A stretch of DNA of 10,378 nt. Origin: Lachnospiraceae bacterium. Lineage in GTDB: Bacteria > Bacillota_A > Clostridia > Lachnospirales > Lachnospiraceae. The notes beneath the pieces were generated by a model. It was not told the DNA's origin. It ran no database searches and worked only from the letters and a program-made list of their open reading frames with translations. Positions 1 to 7,174 of this stretch are shown here, one piece after another (within the stretch, counting starts at the first letter, position 1; each line of letters opens with the position of its first letter). The stretch spans positions 1-10,378 of the forward strand of contig JAFRYJ010000033.1 in the NCBI GenBank assembly GCA_017437705.1, in the 5' to 3' direction. Both the position numbers and the translations under genes were made by a program.

Positions 1-79
1 CCATTGCATCGGCTGCTTCGATAGAAGCTACGAGACCTTTTGTCTCGATCATGCCCAGTGCTAATGTCTGATCTGCCAT
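1..79 (-). CDS. eutM: Second EutM-like BMC-H shell protein, 5' end only
   Basis: This is the beginning of another hexameric microcompartment shell protein; only 26 codons lie in the window and the gene runs off at base 1. The visible residues ([20 protein letters not shown], then EAADAM) are the first strand and helix of a single BMC domain and match the preceding EutM at 24 of 26 positions. The ATG is 17 bp after the eutM stop and has a GGAGG at 87-91, so it is translated from the same message. About 86% of the 78 compared bases match eutM, which indicates a tandem duplication. Most of the protein, including its pore loop, is not visible, so it could be a EutM paralogue with a different pore or a longer fusion. 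The BMC-H identification is secure; the symbol is provisional. Confidence 0.85.
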   Translation of the reverse strand, partial: MADQTLALGMIETKGLVASIEAADAM

Positions 80-96
80 TTAATTGCCTCCTATAA

Positions 97-384
97 TTAT
101 TTGTCAAGTGTAGGAAGTATATACTCAACTTCTTCGTGGGGTCTCGGAATTACGTGAACGCTGATAAGCTCGCCGACACGCTCTGCTGCCGCTGCACCTG
201 CGTCCGTAGCTGCCTTGGTGGCACCTACATCGCCACGTACCATAACGGTAACAAGACCGCCGCCTACATGTACTTTACCGATAAGGGTAACGTTTGCTGC
301 CTTTACCATTGCATCGGCTGCTTCTATTGAAGCTACGAGACCCTTTGTTTCGATCATACCAAGTGCCAGTGTCTGGTTTGTCAT
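97..384 (-). CDS. eutM: EutM, BMC-H hexameric shell protein
   Basis: This is a major facet protein of the ethanolamine microcompartment: hexamers tile into sheets and small metabolites cross through the central pore. The 95 residues are one BMC domain (about residues 5-88) and nothing else, the usual length for EutM/PduA-type proteins. It starts [20 protein letters not shown], has a glycine-rich pore loop (VGGG, about residues 40-43), the core [20 protein letters not shown], and the typical ending [13 protein letters not shown] before a short tail. A strong AAGGAGG lies just upstream of the ATG. It sits 16 bp after eutE and 17 bp before a near copy of itself. High-level expression would be expected for a bulk shell component. 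EutM is preferred over PduA or CcmK because of the eut neighbours; on sequence alone the BMC-H class is certain and the subtype less so. Confidence 0.95.
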   Translation of the reverse strand: MTNQTLALGMIETKGLVASIEAADAMVKAANVTLIGKVHVGGGLVTVMVRGDVGATKAATDAGAAAAERVGELISVHVIPRPHEEVEYILPTLDK

Positions 385-400
385 CTTATTACCTCCTTAA

Positions 401-1879
401 TTATGCATTGCGGAGACGTGCGATGATCTCAGCAACAAGTGCATCGATATCAATACCCGAATCGCCGTTCCTGGGTCTGCAGATGCCTGATGAGCAGTCG
501 GGAAGAGCTGCCTTGATCTCCTCGAATGTCCTTACACCTTCTGCAACATATCTTCTGTTGATAAGGTGCTGAGGTCCTACGTTCTCTGATGTTGCGGAAC
601 CGCCGATGGCGCCGCAGCCCAGCGTAAGAGCGGGAACAAGGTTTGTCGTTGCTCCGATGCCGCCCAGTGTTGAAGGTGTATTAACGATAATCCTGGAAGC
701 AGGTACTCTCTTTGCGAAGTAGTCGATCATATCCCTGTTCTGGGTATGCATCGAGAATGTATGGCCTGCGCCCTCATAATTGAGGATCTGGCATACCTTG
801 TCGCAGATGGCCTTGTAATCGGGAGCGGTAAAGAAAGCAAGGATGGGGCCGAGTTTCTCGTTTGAATAAGGATGTCCTCTGCCGATGCCGTCTTCCTTGG
901 CAACTATTACCTGTGTTCCCTGAGGGATCGTGATGCCTGCAAGCTCAGCTATAACCATGGGATCTCTGCCGACGATCTGAGGATTCATCGTGCCGTTGCC
1001 CCTGAGGATGAACTTGGAGAGCTTCGCGATCTGATCGGGATCAAGGAAGTAAGCACCCTGCTTCTCCATCTCTGCCTGTACAGCGGGAGCATAATCATCC
1101 TCGCAGATGATGGACTGCTCTGATGCACAGATCGTGCCCCAGTCAAATGTCTCGGACTGCATTATCCTCTTTACGGCAAGCTGAAGATCAGCTGACTTGT
1201 CGATAAATGCAGGGCCGTTGCCGGGACCTACGCCGATGGCGGGAGTTCCTGATGAGTACGCTGCTCTGACCATTGCGGAACCGCCCGTAGCAAGTATAAG
1301 TGCTATGTCGGGATGTTTCATAAGCGTATCTGTAGCCTGAATGGTAGGCAGTGTGATAACGCTTACGAGGTCTTCGTTTCCGCCTGCTTCACGTATGGCC
1401 TGACGGATGACCTTTACAGTCTCAAGGATACAATCCTTTGCTGTGGGATGGGGAGAGAATACGATAGCATTACCAGCTTTAAGGGCTATCTCAGCCTTAT
1501 ATAAAGCGGTAGATGTGGGGTTCGTCGAAGGGATAAGACCTGCGATAACGCCCATAGGGATACCGTATACACTAAGCTTCTTGGCTTCATCTCTCTCGAT
1601 CTCGCCAACGCACTTCATGTCCTTGATGTACTGCCATACGCCGTCAGATCCGAATACATTCTTTATAACTTTGTCGGATGCCTTGCCGAAACCAGTCTCC
1701 TCGTTAGCCATCTTTGCAAGCCTTGCTGCGTTTCTTACGCCTGCGGCTGCGATGGATTTAACGATAAAGTCCATTTCAGACTGGCTCTTCTGAGCATATT
1801 CAGCCTGTGCGATCTTGGCCTTCTCAACCAGCTCACGCACTTCCTGAACCGACAAAAGATCTTTATCGTATAACTGCAT
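401..1879 (-). CDS. eutE: EutE, CoA-acylating acetaldehyde dehydrogenase
   Basis: EutE oxidises acetaldehyde to acetyl-CoA with CoA and NAD+ inside the microcompartment, the step after ethanolamine ammonia-lyase. The 492 residues are a complete aldehyde dehydrogenase of the CoA-acylating (AdhE N-domain-like) branch. Visible marks are the NAD-binding region GLIPSTNPTSTALYKAE (about 114-130), GVGPGN (216-221) and the catalytic cysteine at about residue 251 in GTICASEQSI. After the catalytic domain there is a short linker (CSSGICRPRNGDS) and a last amphipathic helix, GIDIDALVAEIIARL (about 475-489), which looks like an encapsulation peptide. In enterobacterial EutE the targeting helix is instead at the N-terminus, as I recall it. 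The ATG has a CAGGAG about 8 bp upstream. The gene follows the EutK-like gene by 28 bp and precedes eutM. No frameshift or missing key residue is seen. Confidence 0.94.
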   Translation of the reverse strand: MQLYDKDLLSVQEVRELVEKAKIAQAEYAQKSQSEMDFIVKSIAAAGVRNAARLAKMANEETGFGKASDKVIKNVFGSDGVWQYIKDMKCVGEIERDEAKKLSVYGIPMGVIAGLIPSTNPTSTALYKAEIALKAGNAIVFSPHPTAKDCILETVKVIRQAIREAGGNEDLVSVITLPTIQATDTLMKHPDIALILATGGSAMVRAAYSSGTPAIGVGPGNGPAFIDKSADLQLAVKRIMQSETFDWGTICASEQSIICEDDYAPAVQAEMEKQGAYFLDPDQIAKLSKFILRGNGTMNPQIVGRDPMVIAELAGITIPQGTQVIVAKEDGIGRGHPYSNEKLGPILAFFTAPDYKAICDKVCQILNYEGAGHTFSMHTQNRDMIDYFAKRVPASRIIVNTPSTLGGIGATTNLVPALTLGCGAIGGSATSENVGPQHLINRRYVAEGVRTFEEIKAALPDCSSGICRPRNGDSGIDIDALVAEIIARLRNA

Positions 1880-1907
1880 ATTTCAATCTCCTGTCTTTGA
1901 ATTGTTA

Positions 1908-2660
1908 TTAAAGGTTCAAAATTGCATCGATCAGTTCACGCTTCTTCGCAAACCTTATGTCAGGGATGGAAGTAACGCCGAGCTGTCTTGCCAATGTTCT
2001 CAGCTGAGGTACTGTCATTCCGGAAAGCTCTTCCTCAGTATATTCGCTGCCTTTTTCAGTTCCCTTTGCTTCTTCCTTAACGGGAGCCTCTCTATTTACT
2101 TCGGGCTCTGCCTTTTCCTCGGGAGCTTCTGCCTTTTCTTCGATCTTGAATTCGGGTTCGGGCTCCTTAACGGGCTCAGGTTCTGCTTCGGGCTCTGCAG
2201 GAGGTTCAGGTGCTTCCTCTACTGCGGGAGCTGCTTCAACAACAGGCGCGGGCGCAGGCTCTTCGAACGTAGCATATCTTGCACGTACGCCTCCCCTGGG
2301 CTTGGCGGGTGTTGAATCCGTATGAGTTTCGCTTACTGCCTGCTGGCAGCCCTTGGGCGCAAAGTCGAGGCCTATCCTTCTTGTCATGTCATGATCCATC
2401 ATCGTATCTACCTCGCGGTGAGGTCTGGGGATGACATGAACGGATACGAGCTCGCCAACACGCTCTGCTGCTGCGGCGCCGGCATCGATGGCAGCCTTTG
2501 TCGCACCTACATCTCCTTCAACGAAGATGGATACGAGACCGCCCTTAACGCACTGTACATCGACCAAGGTAACATTTGCCGCCTTAAGGGCAGCATCTAA
2601 GGCTTCGACTGACGCAACATAACCTCTTGTTTCGATCATGCCTAATGCCAAAGTTTCCAT
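1908..2660 (-). CDS. eutK: EutK-like shell protein: BMC-H + acidic linker + SAP/Rho_N-like tail
   Basis: This is a two-domain shell protein of 250 residues. Residues 1-88 are a clear BMC-H domain very like the neighbouring EutM, with [20 protein letters not shown] and a pore loop reading CVKGG (37-41) where EutM has VGGG. Residues 90-205 are a low-complexity, probably disordered linker rich in Pro, Glu and Ala (for example EEPAPAPVVEAAPAVEEAPE). Residues 207-250 form a compact helical module, EEELSGMTVPQLRTLARQLG up to AKKRELIDAILNL, which resembles the SAP/Rho_N helix-extension-helix fold. Enterobacterial EutK is also a BMC domain with a C-terminal domain thought to bind nucleic acid, but that one is a helix-turn-helix. 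The symbol is therefore given by analogy in position and architecture, not orthology. The start has a GGAGG 8 bp upstream and the reading frame is intact throughout. The role of the tail (scaffold, nucleic acid or enzyme binding) is unknown. Confidence 0.8.
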   Translation of the reverse strand: METLALGMIETRGYVASVEALDAALKAANVTLVDVQCVKGGLVSIFVEGDVGATKAAIDAGAAAAERVGELVSVHVIPRPHREVDTMMDHDMTRRIGLDFAPKGCQQAVSETHTDSTPAKPRGGVRARYATFEEPAPAPVVEAAPAVEEAPEPPAEPEAEPEPVKEPEPEFKIEEKAEAPEEKAEPEVNREAPVKEEAKGTEKGSEYTEEELSGMTVPQLRTLARQLGVTSIPDIRFAKKRELIDAILNL

Positions 2661-2708
2661 ATAATTACCTCCGTATGCAATTTATCCTATGTGAGTGACA
2701 GATAATTA

Positions 2709-3362
2709 TCAGTCGATAGGATTGTTTGCAACGTACTCTACAGCTGCTGCAAATGCGTTGCAGGCTGCCTTACATGCTGACTGGCTGCCTGTAAGCAGAG
2801 CACCTGCATAGTTCGTCTCTGAAGGAGGAGCATAAAGAACGCCCATTCTTACTTCTGCAGCCTTGAGGGCAGCATCAATTGCGTACATAGCCTCGATAGG
2901 AGGAGCAATGAGGTAAGCGATAGCTGTTCCTTCGGGAACGCCGGCACCTTCTGACAGGTATGATCCTGAACGGGAGATGGTATATGCATAGTAAACTGTT
3001 GAATCGTCATCAATAGCTGAAATGAAGTGGCACTCATTCTCGATCATGTCGCAGCATGCATCGAGGCCCGCACGTGCCTCAGCGGGGTTGGGGCCTGCAA
3101 GGATGCCGAGGATCTCGCCTGCGAGCTTCTTGTCTGTGGTACATCCTGCGCCGCCGTAAAGTGACCTTGCGTATACGACCTTAACGTCAGCTTTCTTCGT
3201 TGCTTCGTCGAGGGCCGTATAGGTAACATCATCACAGTCAGATGTTACAAGTGCAAGTGATCTCTGATCGGGTGTAAGGTTGAGCTCCTTAGCAAGATCG
3301 GGAGCTACGTTAGGGATAATCTTTGTTGCCAGCACACTGGCAGGAATGGGATCTCTTCTCAT
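2709..3362 (-). CDS. eutL: EutL, trimeric tandem-BMC shell protein
   Basis: EutL forms pseudohexameric trimers in the shell; in characterised members the central pore can be open or closed and is proposed to control passage of larger molecules. The 217 residues match the family length, with two circularly permuted BMC domains in tandem, divided at about residue 105. Family marks are the opening RRDPIPASVLATKIIPNVAP, the segment LALVTSDCDDVTYTALDEAT, SLYGGAGCTTDKKLAGEILG, and a C-terminal half with GAGVPEGTAIAYLIAPPIEA and LLTGSQSACKAACNAF. An AAGGAGG lies 9 bp before the ATG. It sits 14 bp after eutC, as in most eut operons. There are no signs of truncation. Confidence 0.95.
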   Translation of the reverse strand: MRRDPIPASVLATKIIPNVAPDLAKELNLTPDQRSLALVTSDCDDVTYTALDEATKKADVKVVYARSLYGGAGCTTDKKLAGEILGILAGPNPAEARAGLDACCDMIENECHFISAIDDDSTVYYAYTISRSGSYLSEGAGVPEGTAIAYLIAPPIEAMYAIDAALKAAEVRMGVLYAPPSETNYAGALLTGSQSACKAACNAFAAAVEYVANNPID

Positions 3363-3376
3363 TTAATAAATCCTCC

Positions 3377-4288
3377 TTATGAAAGTTTAAGGTCTGTACC
3401 GCTGGCCTTTGCCTCAAGGATCTTCTTGATGATGTCGGCCAGATGGGCACCAGCCTCTGCAGGGATCGTACCTGCCGAGTGAATATTTGAAAGAACAGTT
3501 CTTCTTGCCTCGGGCATTCCGACTGTTGCTTTGTACGCAAGATATGCAGACATTGATGTTGCGGTTATAAGGCCGGGTCTCTCGCCGACGAGTACGCAAA
3601 CGACTTCTGCATTAACAAGCTCTGAGATCTGATCTTCTACAGCTACACGGCCGTACTTAACGAAGAAAGGAGTTCCTACGTTGATGCCGTATCTCTGAAG
3701 TCCCTGCATGAGAGCGGGAAGAACTTCACCTGTATTGGCTTCGATAGCAGCGGATGAAAGTCCGTCTTCTACGAATACCTGAACGGTGGGGTTCATCTTG
3801 CATTTTTCCTTGATGGTCTGAACAGCTTCATCGCTGAGCTTTCTGCCAAGGTCGGGTCTTGTAAGGTATTCATCCTTGTCACGGCACTGTGTCTGTACGG
3901 TGAAGAGTCCCATGCTCTCTACGAAAGCGGGATCAACATCCTTGAAGACAGCGTCCTGAGCTGCAGCATGAGCTGCTCTGAACTGGAGCTGCGGAAGTGT
4001 AAGATAACGTGCTCCGCAGGCGCCGATGCCGAGACGTGCAGGTGAATAGGATTTAAGATCAAGGAAAGCTTCCCTGTTCTTGGGGTTCTTAACAAGATAC
4101 TGTGTCCTCAGATCCATCTGTGTGATGTCTTCCCAGCAGCCTTCCTCAATAGCGGGATCCTTAACTACATTTGTATATCCGGGAGCAGGTGCTGCTCCGG
4201 AAGCTGCGGGTGCAGGTGCAGATCCGCCGAGGTTCATCTCTGATAATACCTGAGCGATGATGTTTTTAAGATCATTTTCATTTACCAT
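3377..4288 (-). CDS. eutC: EutC, ethanolamine ammonia-lyase small subunit
   Basis: EutC is the small subunit of adenosylcobalamin-dependent ethanolamine ammonia-lyase, which cuts ethanolamine to acetaldehyde and ammonia; together with EutB it holds the cobalamin. At 303 residues it has the family length. It begins with a short amphipathic helix, DLKNIIAQVLSEMN (6-19), then an Ala/Pro/Gly linker (20-38); in this family that helix-plus-linker acts as an encapsulation signal. The catalytic part follows with ARLGIGACGARYLTLPQLQF, QTQCRDKDEYLTRPDLGRKL, VQVFVEDGLSSAAIEANTGE and VLVGERPGL near residue 230. Its ribosome binding site TAAGGAGGTGA (4295-4305) includes the eutB stop codon, so translation of the two subunits is probably coupled, fitting their fixed stoichiometry. 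Confidence 0.96.
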   Translation of the reverse strand: MVNENDLKNIIAQVLSEMNLGGSAPAPAASGAAPAPGYTNVVKDPAIEEGCWEDITQMDLRTQYLVKNPKNREAFLDLKSYSPARLGIGACGARYLTLPQLQFRAAHAAAQDAVFKDVDPAFVESMGLFTVQTQCRDKDEYLTRPDLGRKLSDEAVQTIKEKCKMNPTVQVFVEDGLSSAAIEANTGEVLPALMQGLQRYGINVGTPFFVKYGRVAVEDQISELVNAEVVCVLVGERPGLITATSMSAYLAYKATVGMPEARRTVLSNIHSAGTIPAEAGAHLADIIKKILEAKASGTDLKLS

Positions 4289-4302
4289 TACCTGTCACCT
4301 CC

Positions 4303-5673
4303 TTACCTGGTTAAGAATACTGACGCATCGCCAGCGAGCGGTGTAAGCTTGCCGTTCTCCGAGAAGCCCATCTTCTCCATCCAAACGTCGAACTCGGGAG
4401 TAGGACGAAGGTCGAACATCTCACGAACGGTAGCAGCTTCGTTGTAACCTGTACACTGGTACATAAGCATACAGTCATCGCCCTGAGGAACGCCCATGAT
4501 GTAGTTGCAGCCTGCAGCTGCCAGCATGGCGGTTACGTTCTCACAGTTGTTCTGATCTGCCTTCATGTGGTTGGTGTAGCAGTCGTCGCAGCCCATAGGG
4601 ATACCGGTGAGCTTACCCATGAAATGGTCTTCGATAGCTGCTCTTGTAACCTGAACCGAATCATACAGATACTCAGGACCGATGAAACCAACAACGGTGT
4701 TGACAAGGCAGGGATGGAATCTCTTTGCGAAGCCGTAGCATCTTGCCTCCATCGTTACCTGATCCCAGCCGTTATGAGCTTCTGATGAAAGCTCCGAGCC
4801 CTGGCCTGTTTCAAAGTACATTACGTTGGGGCCTTCGGATGTGCCTTCATGGAGCATCATATCCTCGCCTTCAGTAAGCATTGAAGCCGTAAGACCGAAT
4901 GCTTCGTTACCCTTCTGGGAACCGGCGATGGACTGGAACATCAGATCCATGGGAGCATGGTTCTTCTGAAGAACTTCCATTGATGTCGTTACGTGGGAAA
5001 GTACACAGTTCTGTGTAGGGATCTCCCACTTCTGAGTGAATTCGTAAAACTCGTTGTAGATCCTTGTGATGTTTTCCACGGAGTCATCAACGGGGTTGAG
5101 GCCGAGAACCGCGTCGCCGCAGCCGAAGCTGAAGCCTTCCATAACGGATGCCATGATACCCTTGATATCGTCTGTGGTGTGGTTAGGCTGGAGGCGGGAT
5201 GAGAATGTTCCCGGCAAACCTACTGTTGTGTTGCAGTGTGCGGTAACCCTGATCTTCTTGGCTGCATACATAAGATCGAGATTACTCATAAGTTTACATA
5301 CGGCTGAAATCATCTCTGACGTAAGTCCTCTGGACACACGCTTGATCATTTCAGTAGTTGTGGTTGCGCTAAGGAGCCACTCACGAAGTTCAGCAACCGT
5401 CCAGTGTTTGATCTGATTGTAGATAAACTCCTGAACATCATCCTGGATGATCCTGGTTACTTCGTCTTCTTCATAAGGCACTGCAGGACAGTTTCTCAGG
5501 TCCTCAAGTGTGATATGAGAGAGAACTACTTTGGCTGCAACTCTTTCCTCCACCGATGATGCACCTACGCCTGCAAGTGTATCGCCGGATTTCTCCTCGT
5601 TGGCCTTACCCATAACCTCACGAAGAGACTTGAATTCATAGACTTTGCCAAATAATTTTGCTTTTAAGATCAA
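4303..5673 (-). CDS. eutB: EutB, ethanolamine ammonia-lyase large (catalytic) subunit
   Basis: EutB is the catalytic large subunit of ethanolamine ammonia-lyase, a TIM-barrel radical enzyme using adenosylcobalamin. I chose a TTG start at 5673, giving 456 residues that begin MILKAKLFG and align without gap to the MKLKTTLFG opening I recall for E. coli EutB. A GTG at 5682 would add three residues (MKE) but lies inside the best ribosome binding site (AAGAGGTGA, 5679-5687). With the TTG start, active-site residues known from E. coli fall at the same numbers: Arg160 and Gln162 in SSRLQPNH and Asn193 in LGLNP. The substrate glutamate is in YFETGQGS, and an aspartate is in MGCDDCYTNH. The gene follows eutA after a hairpin-bearing gap and is coupled to eutC. 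Frame and length are intact. Confidence 0.95.
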   Translation of the reverse strand: MILKAKLFGKVYEFKSLREVMGKANEEKSGDTLAGVGASSVEERVAAKVVLSHITLEDLRNCPAVPYEEDEVTRIIQDDVQEFIYNQIKHWTVAELREWLLSATTTTEMIKRVSRGLTSEMISAVCKLMSNLDLMYAAKKIRVTAHCNTTVGLPGTFSSRLQPNHTTDDIKGIMASVMEGFSFGCGDAVLGLNPVDDSVENITRIYNEFYEFTQKWEIPTQNCVLSHVTTSMEVLQKNHAPMDLMFQSIAGSQKGNEAFGLTASMLTEGEDMMLHEGTSEGPNVMYFETGQGSELSSEAHNGWDQVTMEARCYGFAKRFHPCLVNTVVGFIGPEYLYDSVQVTRAAIEDHFMGKLTGIPMGCDDCYTNHMKADQNNCENVTAMLAAAGCNYIMGVPQGDDCMLMYQCTGYNEAATVREMFDLRPTPEFDVWMEKMGFSENGKLTPLAGDASVFLTR

Positions 5674-5678
5674 TTCTT

Positions 5679-5687
5679 TCACCTCTT
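5679..5687 (-). promoter_or_regulatory. Ribosome binding site deciding the eutB start
   Basis: On the minus strand this reads AAGAGGTGA, eight of nine bases of the ideal AGGAGGTGA. It ends 5 bp before the TTG at 5673. The competing GTG codon (5680-5682) is inside the site itself, and little that resembles a ribosome binding site stands at a proper distance upstream of it. This favours TTG as the real start. Confidence 0.6.
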
Positions 5688-5697
5688 CTGTTTTAGT

Positions 5698-5719
5698 CAG
5701 AGCATATGACTATGCTCTG
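5698..5719 (-). promoter_or_regulatory. Hairpin in the eutA-eutB gap (proximal to eutB)
   Basis: This is a perfect 9-bp inverted repeat, CAGAGCATA / TATGCTCTG, around a 4-base loop, 11 bp upstream of the eutB ribosome binding site. On the eut transcript it is followed by ACUAAAACAG rather than a U-run, so it is not an intrinsic terminator. It may stabilise a processed eutB mRNA end, act in attenuation together with the upstream hairpin, or be a protein site. The structure is seen; its function is inference. Confidence 0.6.
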
Positions 5720-5722
5720 CCG

Positions 5723-5753
5723 GGTCTTTAATCTTAGTTAACGGTTAAAGACC
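5723..5753 (-). promoter_or_regulatory. Hairpin overlapping the eutA stop codon
   Basis: This is a perfect 9-bp inverted repeat, GGTCTTTAA / TTAAAGACC, with a 13-base loop that contains the eutA stop. It lies directly upstream of the second hairpin (5698-5719), giving a tandem pair on the eut transcript. The CTCT just 5' of this stem (5754-5757) could also pair with the AGAG that begins the second hairpin, so alternative folds are possible. Its function is unknown. Confidence 0.5.
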
Positions 5754-7174
5754 AGAGTCTTTGTGACAATCGGCACAACACGACCTTCAGCCAGGGGCTG
5801 TCCGATGTCAATGTAGTCGCCGTTGTTCGCGAAAACCCAGTCAATGCAGATAATATCCTTCTTCCCGTTGAGTTTGAATGCGAGAGCATTGCCGAGCACC
5901 TTTGCAATGTCATTTTCGATAACGATGATGAGCGGGTACTCGCTCTCCACTATCTCGTGACAGGCATCCAGGATTATATCTGCCAACTCCTGGATCTTCA
6001 TGAATGTTCTGTATTCCTCACCGGAAAACGAGATGGCGACCTGTTCCAGTCTGCCTTCGGGTTTATAAAGTTGCAGCCTTTCCCGAAGGGCATTCTTGAA
6101 TTTCTCCGGCTCATGTTCCTCCTCCAGCGAAACCTTGAGCACGGGGATGTTTTTGATCGGCAGTTTTTCGCGATCTACACTGATGGTACTGCCGGATACA
6201 TTTGTTGTGTGGGTGCCTGCTCCGACTACGGTCGCACGAATAGTCTCTTTCGCAGTATACACCTTGAGCTGGTTAAGATAAGGGTTTCTCCTAACCGCCC
6301 TGCCCAGGAGCACGCCGATATCACCGTATCTGAACGTGTCGCCCGGAGCATCGTTATATATGCAATCCGCCACGCCTCCGGAGAAGGTAAGGCCTTCTAT
6401 CTTCGGTGTGTCGGGAAGCATCCTTCCGCCGTTGGTATACAGATTTTTGTGGAAATCGTCCGGGGAGATGATATGAAGCGCCGCCGCCAGCTCGTTGGCC
6501 ATGATGTCGCATATCTTGGAAAGCTTCTGCTCGTCCGCTCTCTCTCCCACGCTGATCTCGATATTATGCAGGTGCGCAAGCTGCTTGATGCTGGGGAAGA
6601 TGTAGGTGATCTGCCCGTTCTCCACCTTGATGAGCCTGCCTCCTATATCGAGGCAGCAGACGCCCTGTATACCGCCGTTTTTGTAAAATGCTATATTTGA
6701 AGTACCGCCGCCGATATCCACATTGGCGATACATGTTCTCTCTTCCTCCGAAAGCGTATCTATTCCCGCTCCCCTGGCCGCCATTACGGATTCAAGATCC
6801 GGTCCCGCGGTGGCAACGACGAAGTCTCCGGCCATGTCCGAAAGCGATGCGAGCACAGACGCCGCATTTTCTTTCCTGGCGGTCTCGCCCGTTATGATGA
6901 CCGCTCCGGTCGTAAGGTCTTCGGGCCTCATCCCCGCCTTCTGGAACTCGGTCTTGATGATCTCCCTTACCCTGTCGGCATCGATCTCGGTCGCGCTTTT
7001 CAGCGGTGTGAAATAGATATCGCTCCTGTATGTGACCTCCTTGTCTACGATGCTTATACGGGGCACCGTATAGGAGCTTGCCATGTTTTCGATGGTTATT
7101 TTTGAGAAAATGAGCTGCGTCGTCGATGTACCGATATCAATGCCTGTGCTCAGGATCGTTTCAATCTTTCCCAT
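5738..7174 (-). CDS. eutA: EutA, ethanolamine ammonia-lyase reactivating ATPase
   Basis: EutA reactivates ethanolamine ammonia-lyase by exchanging damaged cobalamin in an ATP-dependent way. The 478 residues are the family length and belong to the actin/Hsp70-like ATPase superfamily. The phosphate-1 motif is GIDIGTSTTQ (11-20) and the phosphate-2 motif is NVDIGGGTSN (151-160). Family stretches such as YTVPRISIVDKEVTYRSDIY (35-54) and ITGETARKENA (94-104) are present. The ATG at 7174 lies 14 bp inside the end of eutP, so the two are translationally coupled; GGGAAG stands upstream. In many Firmicutes the two-component genes eutVW lie between eutP and eutA, but here there is no room for them. The 3' end runs into a hairpin in the gap before eutB. 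Confidence 0.94.
   Translation of the reverse strand: MGKIETILSTGIDIGTSTTQLIFSKITIENMASSYTVPRISIVDKEVTYRSDIYFTPLKSATEIDADRVREIIKTEFQKAGMRPEDLTTGAVIITGETARKENAASVLASLSDMAGDFVVATAGPDLESVMAARGAGIDTLSEEERTCIANVDIGGGTSNIAFYKNGGIQGVCCLDIGGRLIKVENGQITYIFPSIKQLAHLHNIEISVGERADEQKLSKICDIMANELAAALHIISPDDFHKNLYTNGGRMLPDTPKIEGLTFSGGVADCIYNDAPGDTFRYGDIGVLLGRAVRRNPYLNQLKVYTAKETIRATVVGAGTHTTNVSGSTISVDREKLPIKNIPVLKVSLEEEHEPEKFKNALRERLQLYKPEGRLEQVAISFSGEEYRTFMKIQELADIILDACHEIVESEYPLIIVIENDIAKVLGNALAFKLNGKKDIICIDWVFANNGDYIDIGQPLAEGRVVPIVTKTLVFNR

Noticed and set aside
1902..2315. 137-residue plus-strand open frame opposite the EutK-like gene
   Set aside because: Its Phe/Cys/Leu richness is the antisense image of the Glu/Ala/Pro-rich linker; it has no ribosome binding site and no recognisable domain.
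2697..2714. GACAGATAATTATCAGTC dyad at the end of eutL
   Set aside because: It is AT-rich, mostly made of the stop-codon region, has a central mismatch pair and no loop; it is likely chance.
5957..6700. 247-residue plus-strand open frame opposite eutA
   Set aside because: It is wholly inside eutA on the other strand with no protein family resemblance.
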